A program made the translations under genes and the position numbers. From contig NC_051124.1 in the NCBI RefSeq assembly GCF_014839805.1, positions 7,998,001 to 8,062,000 of the forward strand: a stretch of DNA of 64,000 nt, read 5' to 3'. The notes under the pieces were generated by a model. It saw nothing but the letters and a program-made list of their open reading frames with translations, was not told the DNA's origin and did not search any database. How positions within the stretch are numbered: position 1 is the stretch's first letter; each line of letters opens with the position of its first letter. Positions 22,356 through 34,919 of the stretch are shown here, piece by piece. This DNA comes from Manduca sexta (lineage: Eukaryota; Arthropoda; Insecta; Lepidoptera; Sphingidae).

Positions 22356-23407
22356 AAACATATTTTTACATTAAATACTAATTCACACAATACTATTGAT
22401 AATCAGATCTGCGTATTCCATTTGCAGTAACATGAATTTCACTGGAAAACAATAGTAAACAGGAATGGCTACTCCTAACGCTCGTTCAGTTTATTTATGC
22501 AGCTGGAACGCAGCTGTAACACGGCCATGATATGGTTTTCAATATACCAGTGTAATTTCTCTTGGTTTATTACCGTTTAATTAATGTTTTGAAGCCATTG
22601 GTGTTGTCAAGGTTGATGATAAACACTTTCGTTCAACTAGTTTTAGAAGTATTTACGAAACGCCAGCTAAATTCATTTAATATTGAAAAATTAAGACAGT
22701 GCTATATATAATTTTATTTTTCATGCATTTAAATTCTCGTGTTTATCCTCGAGAGCTCAGATGTAAATCATAAGGCTAATAAATTATGCCTGATGCCTTT
22801 GGCATTAATTCCGCCGATATACATACATATGTATATGTATAAAGTGCATAAATAAATAAAGTTAATTAGCGTCCCCTTGTTGCCATGTGATAGCATGATA
22901 AGTAAGAATATTGTTATGCCTATTGTAATGCTTTAATAAAGCGGTAGAAACTAGAAACGGAGTCGCCCTTATAGACATTTTTTATACAAAACACACATCA
23001 CTCTTTTATCACCGAAAGGGTTAATGTCCAAATCCGTGTAATGCGAGTTTTTATCTTAATACACAAATTTAGACTTCAACTCTTATACGCATACAAGTAA
23101 AGTATTTATTCTCAGTTTCTCCTGTCTACACAAGTGCACTTCAAAGGGCGAATAAAAAATATACCTACTCGTAAAACAATGGCTCTGGTCTCGGATGCAT
23201 TATTTTACTGCACAAAGGGAGCGAGTTTCTTAGGTCAAAGCGGCAAGTGTGTACTATTTTTATGTTCCTAGAATATGTTATTTATTCTCGGATAGCCTTG
23301 TAATAGTGGAAAATTACTTTATTAAGAAAAAAATCTTAAGTTCTACGAATAAATAACTATAAGTAGCTGGTAGAAAACAGATGGTTACTATGGAACTATT
23401 AGATATA
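22356..23407. other. AT-rich non-coding stretch
   Basis: No gene. It holds a short alternating ATACATACATATGTATATG tract near 22815-22838. Confidence 0.5.
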
Positions 23408-23581
23408 ATAAGACTTAACTTTTCACATCTGACGATGGCGAGCGCAGTGGAATGTCAAACCATACTTTGTAATTCAAGGTGTTGGATATAGTTTCTACTG
23501 TTTATGGGCGGTAGTACCGCTTACCATCAGGTGAAAGGCAAGCTCGTCTTGTCATTTAAAGCAATAAACAAACAAAAAAAC
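23408..23581 (+). mobile_element. LINE-tail/SINE, GCTGCTTGGCGGCAG family, 5'-truncated
   Basis: The 3' half of the family only: GATGGCGAGCGCAGTGGAAT, TTGTAATTCAAGGTGTTGGA, CGCTTACCATCAGGTG and an end GCAATAAACAAACAAAAAAA. The 5' truncation and A-rich end are the usual outcome of target-primed reverse transcription. Confidence 0.75.
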
Positions 23582-24072
23582 TTTCAGTTGGTTAAATAAC
23601 GGACAGCCATCGCCAAGGTGTATCCATTAAATATTTTTTATCTACTTCGGTGTGGTACACGAGAAACTAAAACATTGACCGCTTGCGATGTTTGGTAAGT
23701 ATTTACACATTTTCGACTGCCTGAATGTATAAGTTGGATGTAAAATTGTTTAAACTGACTTCAAATAGGAATACATGGAATACGGAAGTATTGAAGCAAC
23801 GGCTTATCTAATACAAAACAAACCAAAATTAAAAGAGCAAAAATATCGGAGCTGTGAACCTTTTACACTTTTTTCGTTAGAACACATGAGTTTTTGCACT
23901 AAACCAAAACTCCACGGGCAACAACAAAAAAACGTACTGTTGAAAACTCATATTTCGAGCTTAGTTATTTTTTCAACGGAAAGTAATTTACGCGTTGTGT
24001 TAACGATAACAAAGGTGTATGCTTAAAAAGGGTTATTTTCATTAAACTTTTGAAAGTAAAATGAATATACAA
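23582..24072. other. AT-rich non-coding stretch
   Basis: No supported gene. An 83-codon ORF at 23775 has no recognisable domain and sits in AT-rich DNA. Confidence 0.45.
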
Positions 24073-24082
24073 TAGGTTCCTA

Positions 24083-24420
24083 ATAATAATAATAGTAATA
24101 ATATCAGCCCTGTATTATATACTTGCCCACTGCTGAGCACGGGCCTCCTCTACTACTGAGAGGGATTAGGCCTTAGTCCACCACGCTGGTCTAATGCGGA
24201 TTGGTAGACTTCACACACCTTCGAAATTTATATAGAGAACTTCTGAAATGTGCAGGTTTCCTCACGATGTTTTCCTTCACCGTTAAAGCGAACGATAAAT
24301 TCACAAAGAATACACACATGATTTTTTTTTAGAAAAGTCAGAGGTGTGTGCCCTTGGGATTTGCACCTGCGGACGTTCGTCTTGGCAGTCCGTTCCACAC
24401 CCAACTAGGCTATCGCCGCT
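24083..24420 (-). mobile_element. tRNA-derived SINE with 10-bp target duplication
   Basis: The minus strand begins AGCGGCGATAGCCTAGTTGG (A-box-like TAGCCTAGTTGG) with a B-box-like GGTGCAAATCCC. The conserved core GAAAACATCGTGAGGAAACC and TCCGCATTAGACCAGCGTGG follow, then GTGCTCAGCAGTGGGCAAG and an (ATT)n tail. TAGGTTCCTA flanks it at 24073-24082 and 24421-24430. It is a different family from the SINE at 17835. A second copy is at 46262-46595. Confidence 0.88.
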
Positions 24421-24430
24421 TAGGTTCCTA

Positions 24431-25635
24431 GGATTGTTGTAAATATTTTGTTGCATAATTTCAATTTAAAATAAAGTTTCTTCGAAATAAAATAATTGTT
24501 ATTAATACGATAACCTGATATCTCTAATGCTTTGGTATATAAATTTATGGCGGTATGGATGCAGTCTTTAAATTCGGTAAGAACTCTCATCTGGGTGGAG
24601 TTGCGACCAATACTTCATATTATGTCATTAGTATGAAGTATTGCACCCACCTCAGTCCGTAATATATATAATATAAAAAATTACATGTTAATTGGTAAAT
24701 TATGTTTGTTTTAAAACTTCGCTCTACTAAAACATAAATAAATAGAGTGTGGATTGGATCTAAATGTCGTAATAAATATCGTGCACGCTTCCATTTTGTG
24801 TTATCCAATTTCCGTCCAAAGGATTAAACTATTTAAACACCTTTATAAATTCAGTTCTAATTATGTAGATGCATAGGCAATTGAAATTCAAATTACCCCT
24901 TTGTTTGCAATTTATTGACCTATTAAAGCGTCTCGCTTTATGGAATTGCCATTGGAACTGTTTTTTTTGTCATGTCTTAGTTTATCCACTTTTTTATGAT
25001 TGTACATAATATGTTTAAGTATGTAGATCTATGTGGGGTTTAAAGTACAGGCATCGTTTATAATTGCAGAATATTTGTTAATTATGTTATTTTACAATAA
25101 AAGTTATCTGACCGTTGAAAAGTTCGTCCTTTAAAAGTAACTCCAGATTTTATCGTATGTTGAAAACAGCATCATTTGGTGAAGTAATCTGATTAACCTT
25201 CCTAATTTCCGTGGCATTGCTATGGCCAAAACAAACACCTTATTCTAATGGCAAATCCATGGGATTCGCCAGTTATTACGGTACCCGTATGGTTGCAAAA
25301 AAATAATTTGTTTAATTCAGAGATCTAGTTAAGCGTCGATCTATCTTATTTAAATGATTTTAAGGCTTTCATGAAAAATAAAATTATGGCATGCCTGCCA
25401 CCTAGCGGATGGAGGAGCTACTAACACGTCGAGAATTCTACATGTTGCCTTTTGTTTCCCATAAGCAACTTGGTGGTCGTGTGGCAGTTCTAGTTTCAGC
25501 AAACTTCAGTAGATGTCGCTGTTTTCGAATCTTGAATTAATCTGAATATTTTAATTTATTGCCATGAGAAAAATTGAGCGTCGTCATGATTTCGCTTTCT
25601 TAAAGCAAAAATTATATAAATAATATATATGTAGC
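24431..25635. other. AT-rich non-coding stretch
   Basis: No gene. Around 25385-25530 there is a GC-richer patch (CACCTAGCGGATGGAGG) that resembles common lepidopteran repeats, but I cannot set its ends. Confidence 0.45.
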
Positions 25636-25790
25636 CTAACCTACTATATTAATGGGAGGAAATTGGATTTTGTGTGTGTTGTTTATAATAGTAAATTCAA
25701 AAATTATTTAACCGAGTATAAAAACTTTGTCCCTAATATAAAGCTGCATTACCCCTGAGTGCTATAGGCTACATTTTATCCTGGTAATGA
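25636..25790 (-). mobile_element. Retroelement tail fragment
   Basis: It contains CTGAGTGCTATAGGCTACAT with AAAATTATTTAACCGAG and TTTATCCTGG, in the reverse order of the GCGGCTTCGC family. It is truncated at both ends. Confidence 0.5.
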
Positions 25791-26307
25791 GCGTTAACGT
25801 GATCAAAATCTTGTTTATATAAAACTAAAGTCATGCCGCGTGTACATTCAAACAGTATACACCACCAGTTCCTGGATCTTGTAGCATGAACAAAAAGTAA
25901 ACGATGCATAATGTTATATCTTGCTCTATCATATTTTATTAACCGACTCATTTATGAACCGATTTGGAAAAATCTTTTTTTATTTGAAAGAATATACCTC
26001 CAGATTGGTGCCATATTTTTTTTTCAATATCGCTTCAGTGGTTTTGAACCTAAAAAAACTAGAATAATTATGTCGTCCAAGAAAACGGAATCGCGAATTT
26101 TGCTTTCTTGTGACGTTTTTAGTTATATAGTTCATGTATTTATCTAGTTTAACAAGCAATTTTAATTAGGCACCGACTCCAAAATTGGTATCGAGTATAT
26201 ACCTGTTATGTGAAATTATTTTTTGGTTTTGAGAAGTTTTTGAAGGCGGTTTAATTCTTTGATAAAATTATTTATGTAAATATTCAACAGTAACGTTGAT
26301 ATTGCAG

Positions 26308-26388
26308 GTGACGGCATCAAGCTGGCATCGTCGGGCCCCGGCAGCCCGGCGCCGCCGCCGGTGCAGTGGCGCATGCGCAGAAAACCAG
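26308..26388 (+). CDS. Candidate internal coding exon, 81 nt, symmetric (host gene unknown)
   Basis: A strongly GC-rich island in AT-rich DNA is bounded by an acceptor (TTGATATTGCAG ending 26307) and a donor (CAG then GTAAAG at 26389). Its length is 81 nt, a multiple of three. With one base carried in, the exon reads DGIKLASSGPGSPAPPPVQW then RMRRKP and ends on a one-base remainder (phase 1-1). A second frame (starting VTASSW) is also open, but its Arg/Ala-rich content looks like a shadow. A symmetric exon could be skipped without breaking the frame. I do not recognise the protein; the Gly/Ser/Pro run followed by a basic segment suggests a flexible linker. No neighbouring exon is identified with confidence. 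Confidence 0.5.
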
Positions 26389-28911
26389 GTAAAGGTAATT
26401 ACCACACAGCAGTTATGTACACAATTATTACATTTAACATTACATCGCCTGCATTGCGAAGTAGATGCGGAACCAGGGTGTTAGATACACTGCAGTGAGT
26501 TTCGCCCACTTTATTGTCTACCCTAAGATAATGCATATTATAGATTGTTTTCTTAATCCTAAGCTAATTAGATAATTATAGCCTTTTCACTTTTTTTATA
26601 GCGAGCATTGATCCATGCGTAGTTAATCAACCCGTAACCTGAGAGACTACACATTCTATCCTTATAGGGATTCATCGCGTCAGACATAATTGCAAGATAA
26701 TAATTATGGCGTCTTCACGTGCGTGTTAAGCAACTACGCTTATATTTCCACAAGAGATAAGGAATTGATCATTATTTAAGAACGGATTACATTGAAAATA
26801 TATAATTTCATAGAGTTTCAAGTGTACAAAATCATGTTTACCATCTTCAAGTATGATTTCCGGCGAAGTTGTTTGTAAATATGAGTCATATGTTAACTAA
26901 CTATTTCTATCATTGTTTACATTATAGCTTACAAATGCTTTAAACGATGCTCCGCAGAACAACACCGTGAATGATGCGAGCAAATATTTATAAAAACCTC
27001 AATAAAAAATTAGGTAACATAAATAAAAGATAAATATGTTTAGAAAATATACATACGAAAGCTGTAAAAACAGAAAGTTTTGAGAACTGGAAAAAATCAC
27101 GTGAAACGTTTCAATTAGCCCACACGTTACGGAGTTTTTTTTATTTCATTTGTAATGAAAACAAGCGTTATTTGAACTATTCGTTGTTTAACTGATTCAT
27201 TTTATGATTCCTGTGAAACGATGATGTGATAAATATACTCATAAAACCAACCAGTGAACGTTTCCTCTAGTAACGTTTCGTGAATCATAAAAACCTTATT
27301 TATCGTTTTAGATTATTGTACTTATTATTGTGTGTTCTAATAGCTTCTTATGCAAGTCTGAGGAGAAATGAATTGTTTATATCATGTTTGTTAACAAGTT
27401 TAAATATAATTGTTGTAAAATACATTTTAAACATTTTTAAGCAATGTTACTTTATTAGAATGTAGACATTTTAACAAACTGTTTGTTCGTTGAAAATACG
27501 GCACTCTTAGAAGTGTTTAGTTTAATCGTTCCTAAGTAATCTTTTCAAAATGAAATCTCTCTTGATCTCAACTTAAATGTGCGTATCTTTAAGTCTAAGA
27601 GTTTTGCATAGTAGAGCAGTTTTCAAACTTTGCTGTTGATTTTGTCTAACAAGCTTGAACTTTAAAGTATCGTAGTACCTTTATATAAAATATTCAACCA
27701 ACCCACTGAACTTCTGCGTCTTTTATATCCAAGAAATTCTGCCTAATTGACAAGGCTAAATTACTTTGTACAAAATTGATTTTAGACCAATTTATACGTA
27801 TCATAATAAGAAAGTTGTTTATCCGTTAATTTGTTTGCGCGTCACGTAAAATCGGTTAAAGGGATTTCGATATAGCCCATAAAAAATTCAAGAGACGTGA
27901 TTGGGTGGGAGTAAATAATAAGAGTAATATTCCACGCAGAGGGAATTCTGGCACAGATAGTAACCATTAATACTAAATAGTCATACTGGAGAGTTACAAA
28001 TGCATTTAGAATAGTTATGACTATGATACGAGATTAAATCTTATTTTATAATGGAAGAAACACCAAACAGAGTGAGATATTTGGAACATGGTATCTCGTA
28101 GTACTGGATACTTGCAGCCACTGACCAGAGCATTTAATTTATAGTATCAGAATATGAATTTTCACGCGGTCAAATGAATATCAACTAATTCCTCTTAGAC
28201 TATTGATGTTATCGGTTCACCTAATATCCAACCATTTTCACTAACCCTTTTAAAAAGCTAAAATATAACGTGCTCTAAATAGCTCAACTTGTTTTGTCCA
28301 AACATTAGCTATTTTCGTCAGAAACATTCGTCTATTTGGCGGATAACATCGTTTAATTATATTCGAGTATCGTAACTACCTTTAAGGGCATTTAATGTAC
28401 GTTAGTGGACCGAGTCAGGGTAGTGCGTGATCAGGGCTCGTTTACTTCTCATACGTGACTCTCCTCGAGTTAACTGCAAAGTAAATAATGCTCGTCGATA
28501 TTACAGTATTTGTTTTATTGTTTAATTTATTTAGGTGTTGCTCATGGATATGCCTGCGTTATAGATATAAATGATAAGATATATAGAAATGATTATGTAG
28601 GATTTGGTTTTCATTTTTATACAAAATCCAATTAGGATTTTCTACGTTAACTTGAAGTTCAAACATCTTCCTAAACTCGTTTGTGTTATATACAAAATAA
28701 TTTATACCATGAGGAAATGTTAAAATATAAATAAAAAACAAGAGAAAATCTAAATAAAATATACATTACAATGAAAATGTGGTTTTTCCACATCACAGAG
28801 ACTTGTGGAAACATAAAACAAAAACCATACACGAATATTTTTTGTGTTGTTTATTGTTTAAAGTTGTTAATTTAAGTACGACTAGTTGTCGCCCATTGGT
28901 AATTCGACCAC
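26389..28911. other. AT-rich stretch, possibly intron downstream of the candidate exon
   Basis: No gene or repeat recognised with confidence. It starts with the donor of the candidate exon, so it may be intronic. Confidence 0.4.
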
Positions 28912-28931
28912 AATTTTAAAATTTTATTTTT

Positions 28932-29120
28932 TGCACTCCTCTATATTAAGTTTTATTATGATCTTATCTATCTATCTCACACTCTTCCGTACGTCAGTGA
29001 GTTTAAAAAGGAGAACAAAGATATTTTATTTTCTGCAATCCTTTATATAAAGTTTTATTATGCCGTATCTCACACTCTTCCGTGCGCTCAGTGAGCTTAA
29101 AAAGGAGACCAAAGATATTA
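28932..29120. repeat. Two-copy imperfect tandem repeat, about 100 bp unit
   Basis: TGCACTCCTCTATATTAAG (28932) and TGCAATCCTTTATATAAAG (29034) start two units that share TTTTATTATG, CACACTCTTCCGT (28978 and 29071), CAGTGAG-TTAAAAAGGAGA and CAAAGATAT. The second lacks about nine bases of a TATC run. Confidence 0.8.
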
Positions 29121-29205
29121 TTCACATAATTAATTTATAGATAATCAGATGTCGCCTGCGTGGATTTAGATTCAGCCTATTATACCCTAATATGTGTTAT
29201 ATACT

Positions 29206-29508
29206 TGTGGTAGGTTTCTCATATATGAGAGTCCACCTGGGTAGGTACCACCGCAATGTCTATTTCTGCCGCCAAGCAGCAAAGTGTAGTAACTGTTGTG
29301 TTCCGGTTTGAAGGACATTGTAGCCAGTGTAATTACTTGACTTAATGAGACTTAACATCTCTTGTCTTAGGATGGTGAGCGCAGTGGAATACCAAACAAT
29401 ACTTTGTAATTCAAGGTGTTGGATGGTGTTTCTAATGTTTATGTGCGGTCGTATCGCTTACCATCAGGCGAACGGCAAGCTCGTCTCGTCATACAAAGCA
29501 ATAAAAAG
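29206..29508 (+). mobile_element. LINE-tail/SINE, GCTGCTTGGCGGCAG family, long copy
   Basis: It reads from GTGGTAGGTTTCTCATATAT to GCAATAAAAAGAAAT, the longest plus-strand member of the family here. The two overlapping ORFs of 60-75 codons are simple read-through of the repeat. Confidence 0.78.
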
Positions 29509-29515
29509 AAATACA

Positions 29516-30440
29516 TCTCCCGTATACCAGAAGGTGCGCGACGCGTGTGGCCCATTTCCCCCGCGTCCATGAATCTCCGATTTACCTTATATGTTACATA
29601 AAATGAAGGTTAATAAGTATTTTAGATTATTAAATTGTGTATCCAATGATCGGTTTAGGCGTCGTGATACGGCAAGGAACATTTGACCAAACAAGAAAGC
29701 GGCCTGGTGCTTTTAATATTTTTTTAAAACTTTAAAATCTTATATCTTCTGATTAGGTTGATTTTGATAAAATTAGCCCTTTATGTAACTAAGGATAAAG
29801 GTTAATATTTGTCAATAATTAGATTTTAATTAAAATGAGTGGCTTTTGCGGGATGTGCCAACGAATACGGACTTTCTACGAGTTTATTACATTACGGTTA
29901 GATTATATAACTTGCAACCATATTATAAATGGCAGTCATGTCGGCAAAATAAAAATAAACAGTTTTATTATAAATCAATTGTGCGGTTTGAACTATATAA
30001 TGTAACCGCGGTTTCCGATCACCGACCAAGCGCTTTATTGTTTATCGGTTTCCAAATTTTTTATGGTAAGTTGGAAAGTTTTCATCGTTTGTTAATTTAA
30101 AATAAAAAATTCCTTAAACCATCACGATTATACGTGTACAGTATGTCACAGGGGTAGGATTTGATAATATATACGCCGAGATAAATTTTAAAATGCATGA
30201 ATTTTAATCATTGTAAATTGAGGGTAATAAGTTATAAGTTTGAATGGACCTTACGCGCTGGTCAACGGACATACTTCTGATTGTAAATCTCATTGCTCGT
30301 CCAGGTCTTCGTCAATAACGGAGTTGTACCTTATATAAAACAATAGCTTGTAAGCCCTAGTTGTGCAAAATGAGTTAGTGATATAATTTAAGAACCCATT
30401 GGGGTGTACTTCAGACTTCAAGACACGTTAATAGTTTATT
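29516..30440. other. AT-rich non-coding stretch
   Basis: No supported gene. The 84-codon ORF at 29846 has no recognisable motif. Confidence 0.45.
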
Positions 30441-30443
30441 ATC

Positions 30444-31035
30444 TAGACTAATATTATACAGAGGATAAGTTTGTAAGTTTGTCTGTAGGGGTGGGAATTA
30501 CAGATCTGATTTTGAAAATTGTTTCACTAATATATTACTACAGGGTCATTTTGACATTGCGTTACTAAATGACACCACATACTCGTCTTCACCTTTGCTA
30601 ACATTGTGCCAAAAATCATCCATTAATAATAAATATTTTCGTGAAAAATCTTCGTTTTAGTTATCTGATTTTTTATAATTTCGTAGTTTAACGCGAATAT
30701 GGCGTGTGGGTTGGTGTATTTCTGACTGATGGTATGATGTTGCCGCTGCAACGAATTGTCTTAGCGTAGTAAGGCTTTAGGGCGCGTAAAATTTAAATTA
30801 CTTTGTATCCATATTTATTTTGTTCGAAACTTACGCTTTATTATTTTACATCTATGGTTCAAGTAACTTATTGTAGTGTTATTTTCAAGAAGATCCGATG
30901 TCAAACTGACCCTGTATACTAAGTATATATATTATACATATTCCTGAGTGCTATAGGCTTTTTATACAGGGGAAATATATATCTGGGCAAAATCTGTAAA
31001 CTAGCTTTTGGCACACACAGAAGCTAAAGGTTTTA
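30444..31035 (-). mobile_element. Retroelement tail interrupted by a MITE
   Basis: The left part (30444-30540) has CTAATATTATACAGAGGATA and AAAATTGTTTCACTAATA. The right part (30915-31035) resumes with TTCCTGAGTGCTATAGGC, the next landmark of the family, and ends near AGCTTTTGGCACACAC. The MITE at 30541-30914 separates them, so the tail is the older insertion. Confidence 0.7.
30541..30914. mobile_element. MITE with CAGGGTCA termini, nested in a retroelement tail
   Basis: The left end CAGGGTCATTTTGACAT is inverted-matched by the right end ATGTCAAACTGACCCTG. TA lies on each side (30539-30540 and 30915-30916), or TAC if TA is counted within the termini. The 374-bp interior is non-coding. Diverged relatives are at 43262-43590 and, inverted, at 59091-59415. 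A TA target would point to Tc1/mariner-type mobilisation; this is an inference. Confidence 0.8.
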
Positions 31036-31060
31036 AGCAGCGACGAGAGTTCTTGTTTAT

Positions 31061-31607
31061 ACTTAATACGACTTGTTTGTATAATATTGATCCATAAAGA
31101 GATTTTAATAATGTCAAAGATGTAATAAAACCGTGGGGCCGTGTCTCACAAAGCCGACGTATAATTTTCTTAACGCACCTACCGGATGTATGTAAATGAA
31201 GTCTTACTGAATTGTTGAACGCGTCGAGAATTTAATTTAGCAAAACATCCCTTTCGTTTTGACTAAAATATATACTTAGTGTGAATTCGCTTCAGGCGAG
31301 GTTCATTTAAGGATTTAACATTTTATTTATTTCATTTAAATGCATCAATCCGAGAAGAGGATCCGGTGCGCGGTGGAAATTATAATGAAGCGGTTTGAGA
31401 TAATATTTTCACTCAAATTTTGTATTTATACACTCGGTATTCGTATATGAATCCAATTTGTATGTCATAGTCACATTATCCAATTTTTTATTTCTAATTT
31501 GAAGTAGGCTGCGTTCTGTTTCTTTACTTTTAAATAAGTATAAGACATGTATTATCAATTTATATACGTCTTTGCTAACTGAACTAGGCTCGTTTTAATT
31601 TATTCTA
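31061..31607. other. AT-rich non-coding stretch
   Basis: No gene recognised. Confidence 0.4.
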
Positions 31608-32128
31608 GTTAGCTGAAAGTTTGTTTGTTTGTTTGAACGCACTAATCTCAGGAACTACTGGTTTGAATTGAAAAATTATTTTAGTGTTGGATAGCCCTTT
31701 CATCGTGGAACGCTATAGGCTATATATCATCATGCTATGACCAATAGGAGCGGAGCAGTAATGAAAAATGGTGCAAAAACGGGGAAAATTTATAACTTTT
31801 GAGAGATTTCGTTGCGTGCGTTGCGTTAACGGTTAAAGTTATGCAACAATAATGTATAATTTGTAACGAAATTGTTCCTCTTAAAAAATTCTAAATATAA
31901 TATAAAACAAAGACCCCAGCCACATTTGTCTGCCTAACTGAACGCGATAAACTCAAAAACTACCCAACGTATTTAGATGAAATTTGGTATGGAGATAGTT
32001 TGGCAACTTGGGAAGAACATATACTACTTTCTATTCCGGGAAAATATTTAGCGTAACTTTTATAACAGAAAATAATTTTATCCTGGGAAAACTTTATAAC
32101 ACGGGCGGAACCGCGGGCATAAGCTAGT
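31608..32128 (-). mobile_element. Full-length GCGGCTTCGC-family element with one internal 123-bp unit
   Basis: On the minus strand it runs from a CTAGCTTATGCCCGCGG head, through CCATACCAAATTTCATC and a CATTACTGCTCCGCTCC unit, to a CAAACAAACAAACAAA end. It is collinear with 46752-47884 but has one unit where that copy has six. Its length (about 521 bp) equals 1133 minus five units of 123, which fixes the expansion arithmetic. Confidence 0.85.
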
Positions 32129-33980
32129 TTTTTTATATTTTGCAATGGTTATTTTCACTGATCGTACAGCATTACGCCGCTGTCTTCCATACGCCTAAAT
32201 ATTTCCGACGAGTATTTACGCATTCAAATATAATCAAGGTGTAGCGTAGTTCTCGAGATGGAGGAAATCTCGTCAGTAATTAATTTGGTTGTAATGATTA
32301 ATGTAGGCTAGTGCAGAGCTCACGGGCAAGGCACACGGCAACCGCGGATAATAAATTACTTTGTTATCTCACGCACAATGGACGAAAGCCGTTTTGTTCC
32401 TTGGGGCGCGAGTGAGACGAAATTATGGTAATCTCACTTCAATTCATCATAGATTTTTCTTATTATTATACAGGATATTGGGGTTCGCAATAAAAATCAA
32501 GGTTATATATTAAAAAGTGTATGTCGTTAACAAGCGAACTGGATTTGTAATCCTAATAAAAATTCGAAATCAAGAAATTCAACTTCGAGGTTTCGAAAAA
32601 TTTTAAATTGCGGCATTCATTAGTATTTTTATTCACACCTGTTATAAATCCGAAGTTTCCTATATACCTAGGCTTAACTTGTTTGAGCCTTGGTAACAGA
32701 CATATTCATTGCTTTGTCTTTTCCACATTTTACTATTAACTCCATAAATGGTTATGTTAGACATACAGATTGTGTTAAAGTAGAATAACATTTTACTGCC
32801 TGACATAATTATTTGTTCACCATGAAATATATCCGAAAACATTATTCATGTTAAACGAACAAGGCTTTTTCGAAGAGTATCATTTTGTATAGAAGTATGA
32901 CCGCGTAAATGATTTACTATCGTGTCATTACGTAGACGATAACAAATTGTAAGAAAACGATACTTTGGCGATTGCTGGAATCGTTTATCAGAAAATTTTC
33001 TCGGATAAAAAATGAGTTGCCTTTGTCGGAGGGTATATTTTGTTGCGTGACGTTTTATGACATCCCAGTCCATATCATTCAGCAATGATAAAAGTTGAAG
33101 TTCCTCTCATTTAGAATGTGGTCTTGTATGCCAATTGCAACGTTTAGATGGAAATGTTCGTCAGACTATTTACGAAAGTGAAGATGTAAATTATTCTATG
33201 GTAACAAAGTAATTATATACGAATGGTATTTAGATGTAGGTAAATGTGTATAATATGTGTTGTCACAATAAAAGTAATGCGGGATGACGTACTTGCGATC
33301 AAACTAAATGCAAGTCACGGTAAACCTTTTGGACTATAATATTAATAGGATGTATGAAGACTAGGTTGAGGTTGCATAGGCAAACACAAAGGCTCTTTAT
33401 AATATTATGTCAACTGGCAGCTTATGCTGATACTATTATTAGTATCTATATAAATTATTGTATTTAGAATGATTAATAATGTGCTGTTGTTACTATGCGC
33501 TGTGTGCTAGCTTGTTACGGTTGTGTTCTGTCGTGCAATATATTTGAAATATATAAGTTGTTATTTTTCCGAAGACCTAGTTTGTTTTCACTCCCTAATC
33601 ACGCTTATTCTGCTGTTCGACTCTGAAAGGGCGACTCAAAGCCCAAGAGACTATACGTATGAAGCTGTAATTTTTTTATTTGTAACATCATATTTTAATT
33701 CAAAGAAATTTTGGAAAGTATTAATTAATTTATAATTTTACTAGATGACACATATTTGGTGAGGATCCACATATTTATGTTTATAACGACGCAACTATTA
33801 AAACAAAACTTTTATGTATCCACGCGCGCGCGACGTGACTAATTAGGTTTCGATTTCGGTACATTTAGTAATTATATGTAAAAAGTAAAAGAGTATGAGG
33901 TAAAATGAAATAGGATAACAATAAATTATTGCAATTACTTTGTGCAGATTCACCAGAAAAAAAAAGGAATGGAAAAGCCT
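32129..33980. other. AT-rich non-coding stretch
   Basis: No supported gene; only short ORFs in AT-rich sequence. Confidence 0.5.
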
Positions 33981-33993
33981 CCCCTCGTTGAGG

Positions 33994-34064
33994 TAAAATA
34001 AGGAAAACTCTTTCGCGCGGGCGAAGTCGCTAGCAAAAGCTAGGATAATGTGATAATAACTAAT
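33994..34064 (-). mobile_element. Very short element, copy A (CGCGCGGGCGAAGTCGCTAGC)
   Basis: The segment is about 71 bp and matches 34919-34990 at roughly 90% identity. CCTCGTTGA just left (33982-33990) is inverted as TCAACGAGG on the right (34064-34072). Confidence 0.6.
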
Positions 34065-34072
34065 CAACGAGG

Positions 34073-34909
34073 CGGATGAAGTCTGGCAAGTAATTATAGA
34101 TACAAAAAACAAATTATGCCCCAAATCGATTCCTGGTAAGAGCATGTAGTACACAATAATCGTTAGGTACTATCACATTGATTTGTTCAATAGTAGACTT
34201 AAAAAAAACTATTTCAACGGTCTAGACTTCGTATTAGCCACCTGAGTAGATCTATTCCTCATATACCTAATCAAATACCGGCAAATGAGCAAGTAGGTCA
34301 ACTGAAAGTGTCTGGTCGTCCATCCTTGAATATCAATGATAAACAAATTATAGGCCCCTAAAGCCTCTAAGAGATAGGGTTTCAGACTGGCTTTAATTTG
34401 GGCTGGCTATCGCACATACGACATCAAGAGTTAAATAGTAACATCGACTTTATTTTCTGTGACACAAGGCTCATGTGTAAAACCCGGCAACCGGGGATTT
34501 TCTAGGCCCTGGATTCTAATATCGGACTATACTATTTAGTAAAATTATAATTAACGTAATAAACTACAAATATTCGCCCGCTCACGATACAATATAGTTC
34601 GTTATTAACAATTTCAATAAAAAATTATAGTCTCAGATATCAGTCGCAAATTATAATAAGAGTAAAAATGTTTGAACATTTTAAATTATTCAGTAATATT
34701 GCCTCAACACAACGTGTGAATACAACAAATACTGTCTTATATTTTGACACTAAATGCATTTAGTCTGTTTAGGCTTTTTTATTGGAAGTGGCTCTAAATT
34801 TATTTGTTCAAGTAAAGTTATGCTATGCTCGCTAGTTTGTAAAGTGCTATTGTAGTATGCTCGTTTCGCTGTTTCGTCTCTATAAATGATAAGATGGGAG
34901 TTGCCTGTT
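34073..34909. other. AT-rich spacer between the two short element copies
   Basis: No gene or repeat recognised. Confidence 0.4.
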
Positions 34910-34919
34910 ACTATAAAGT

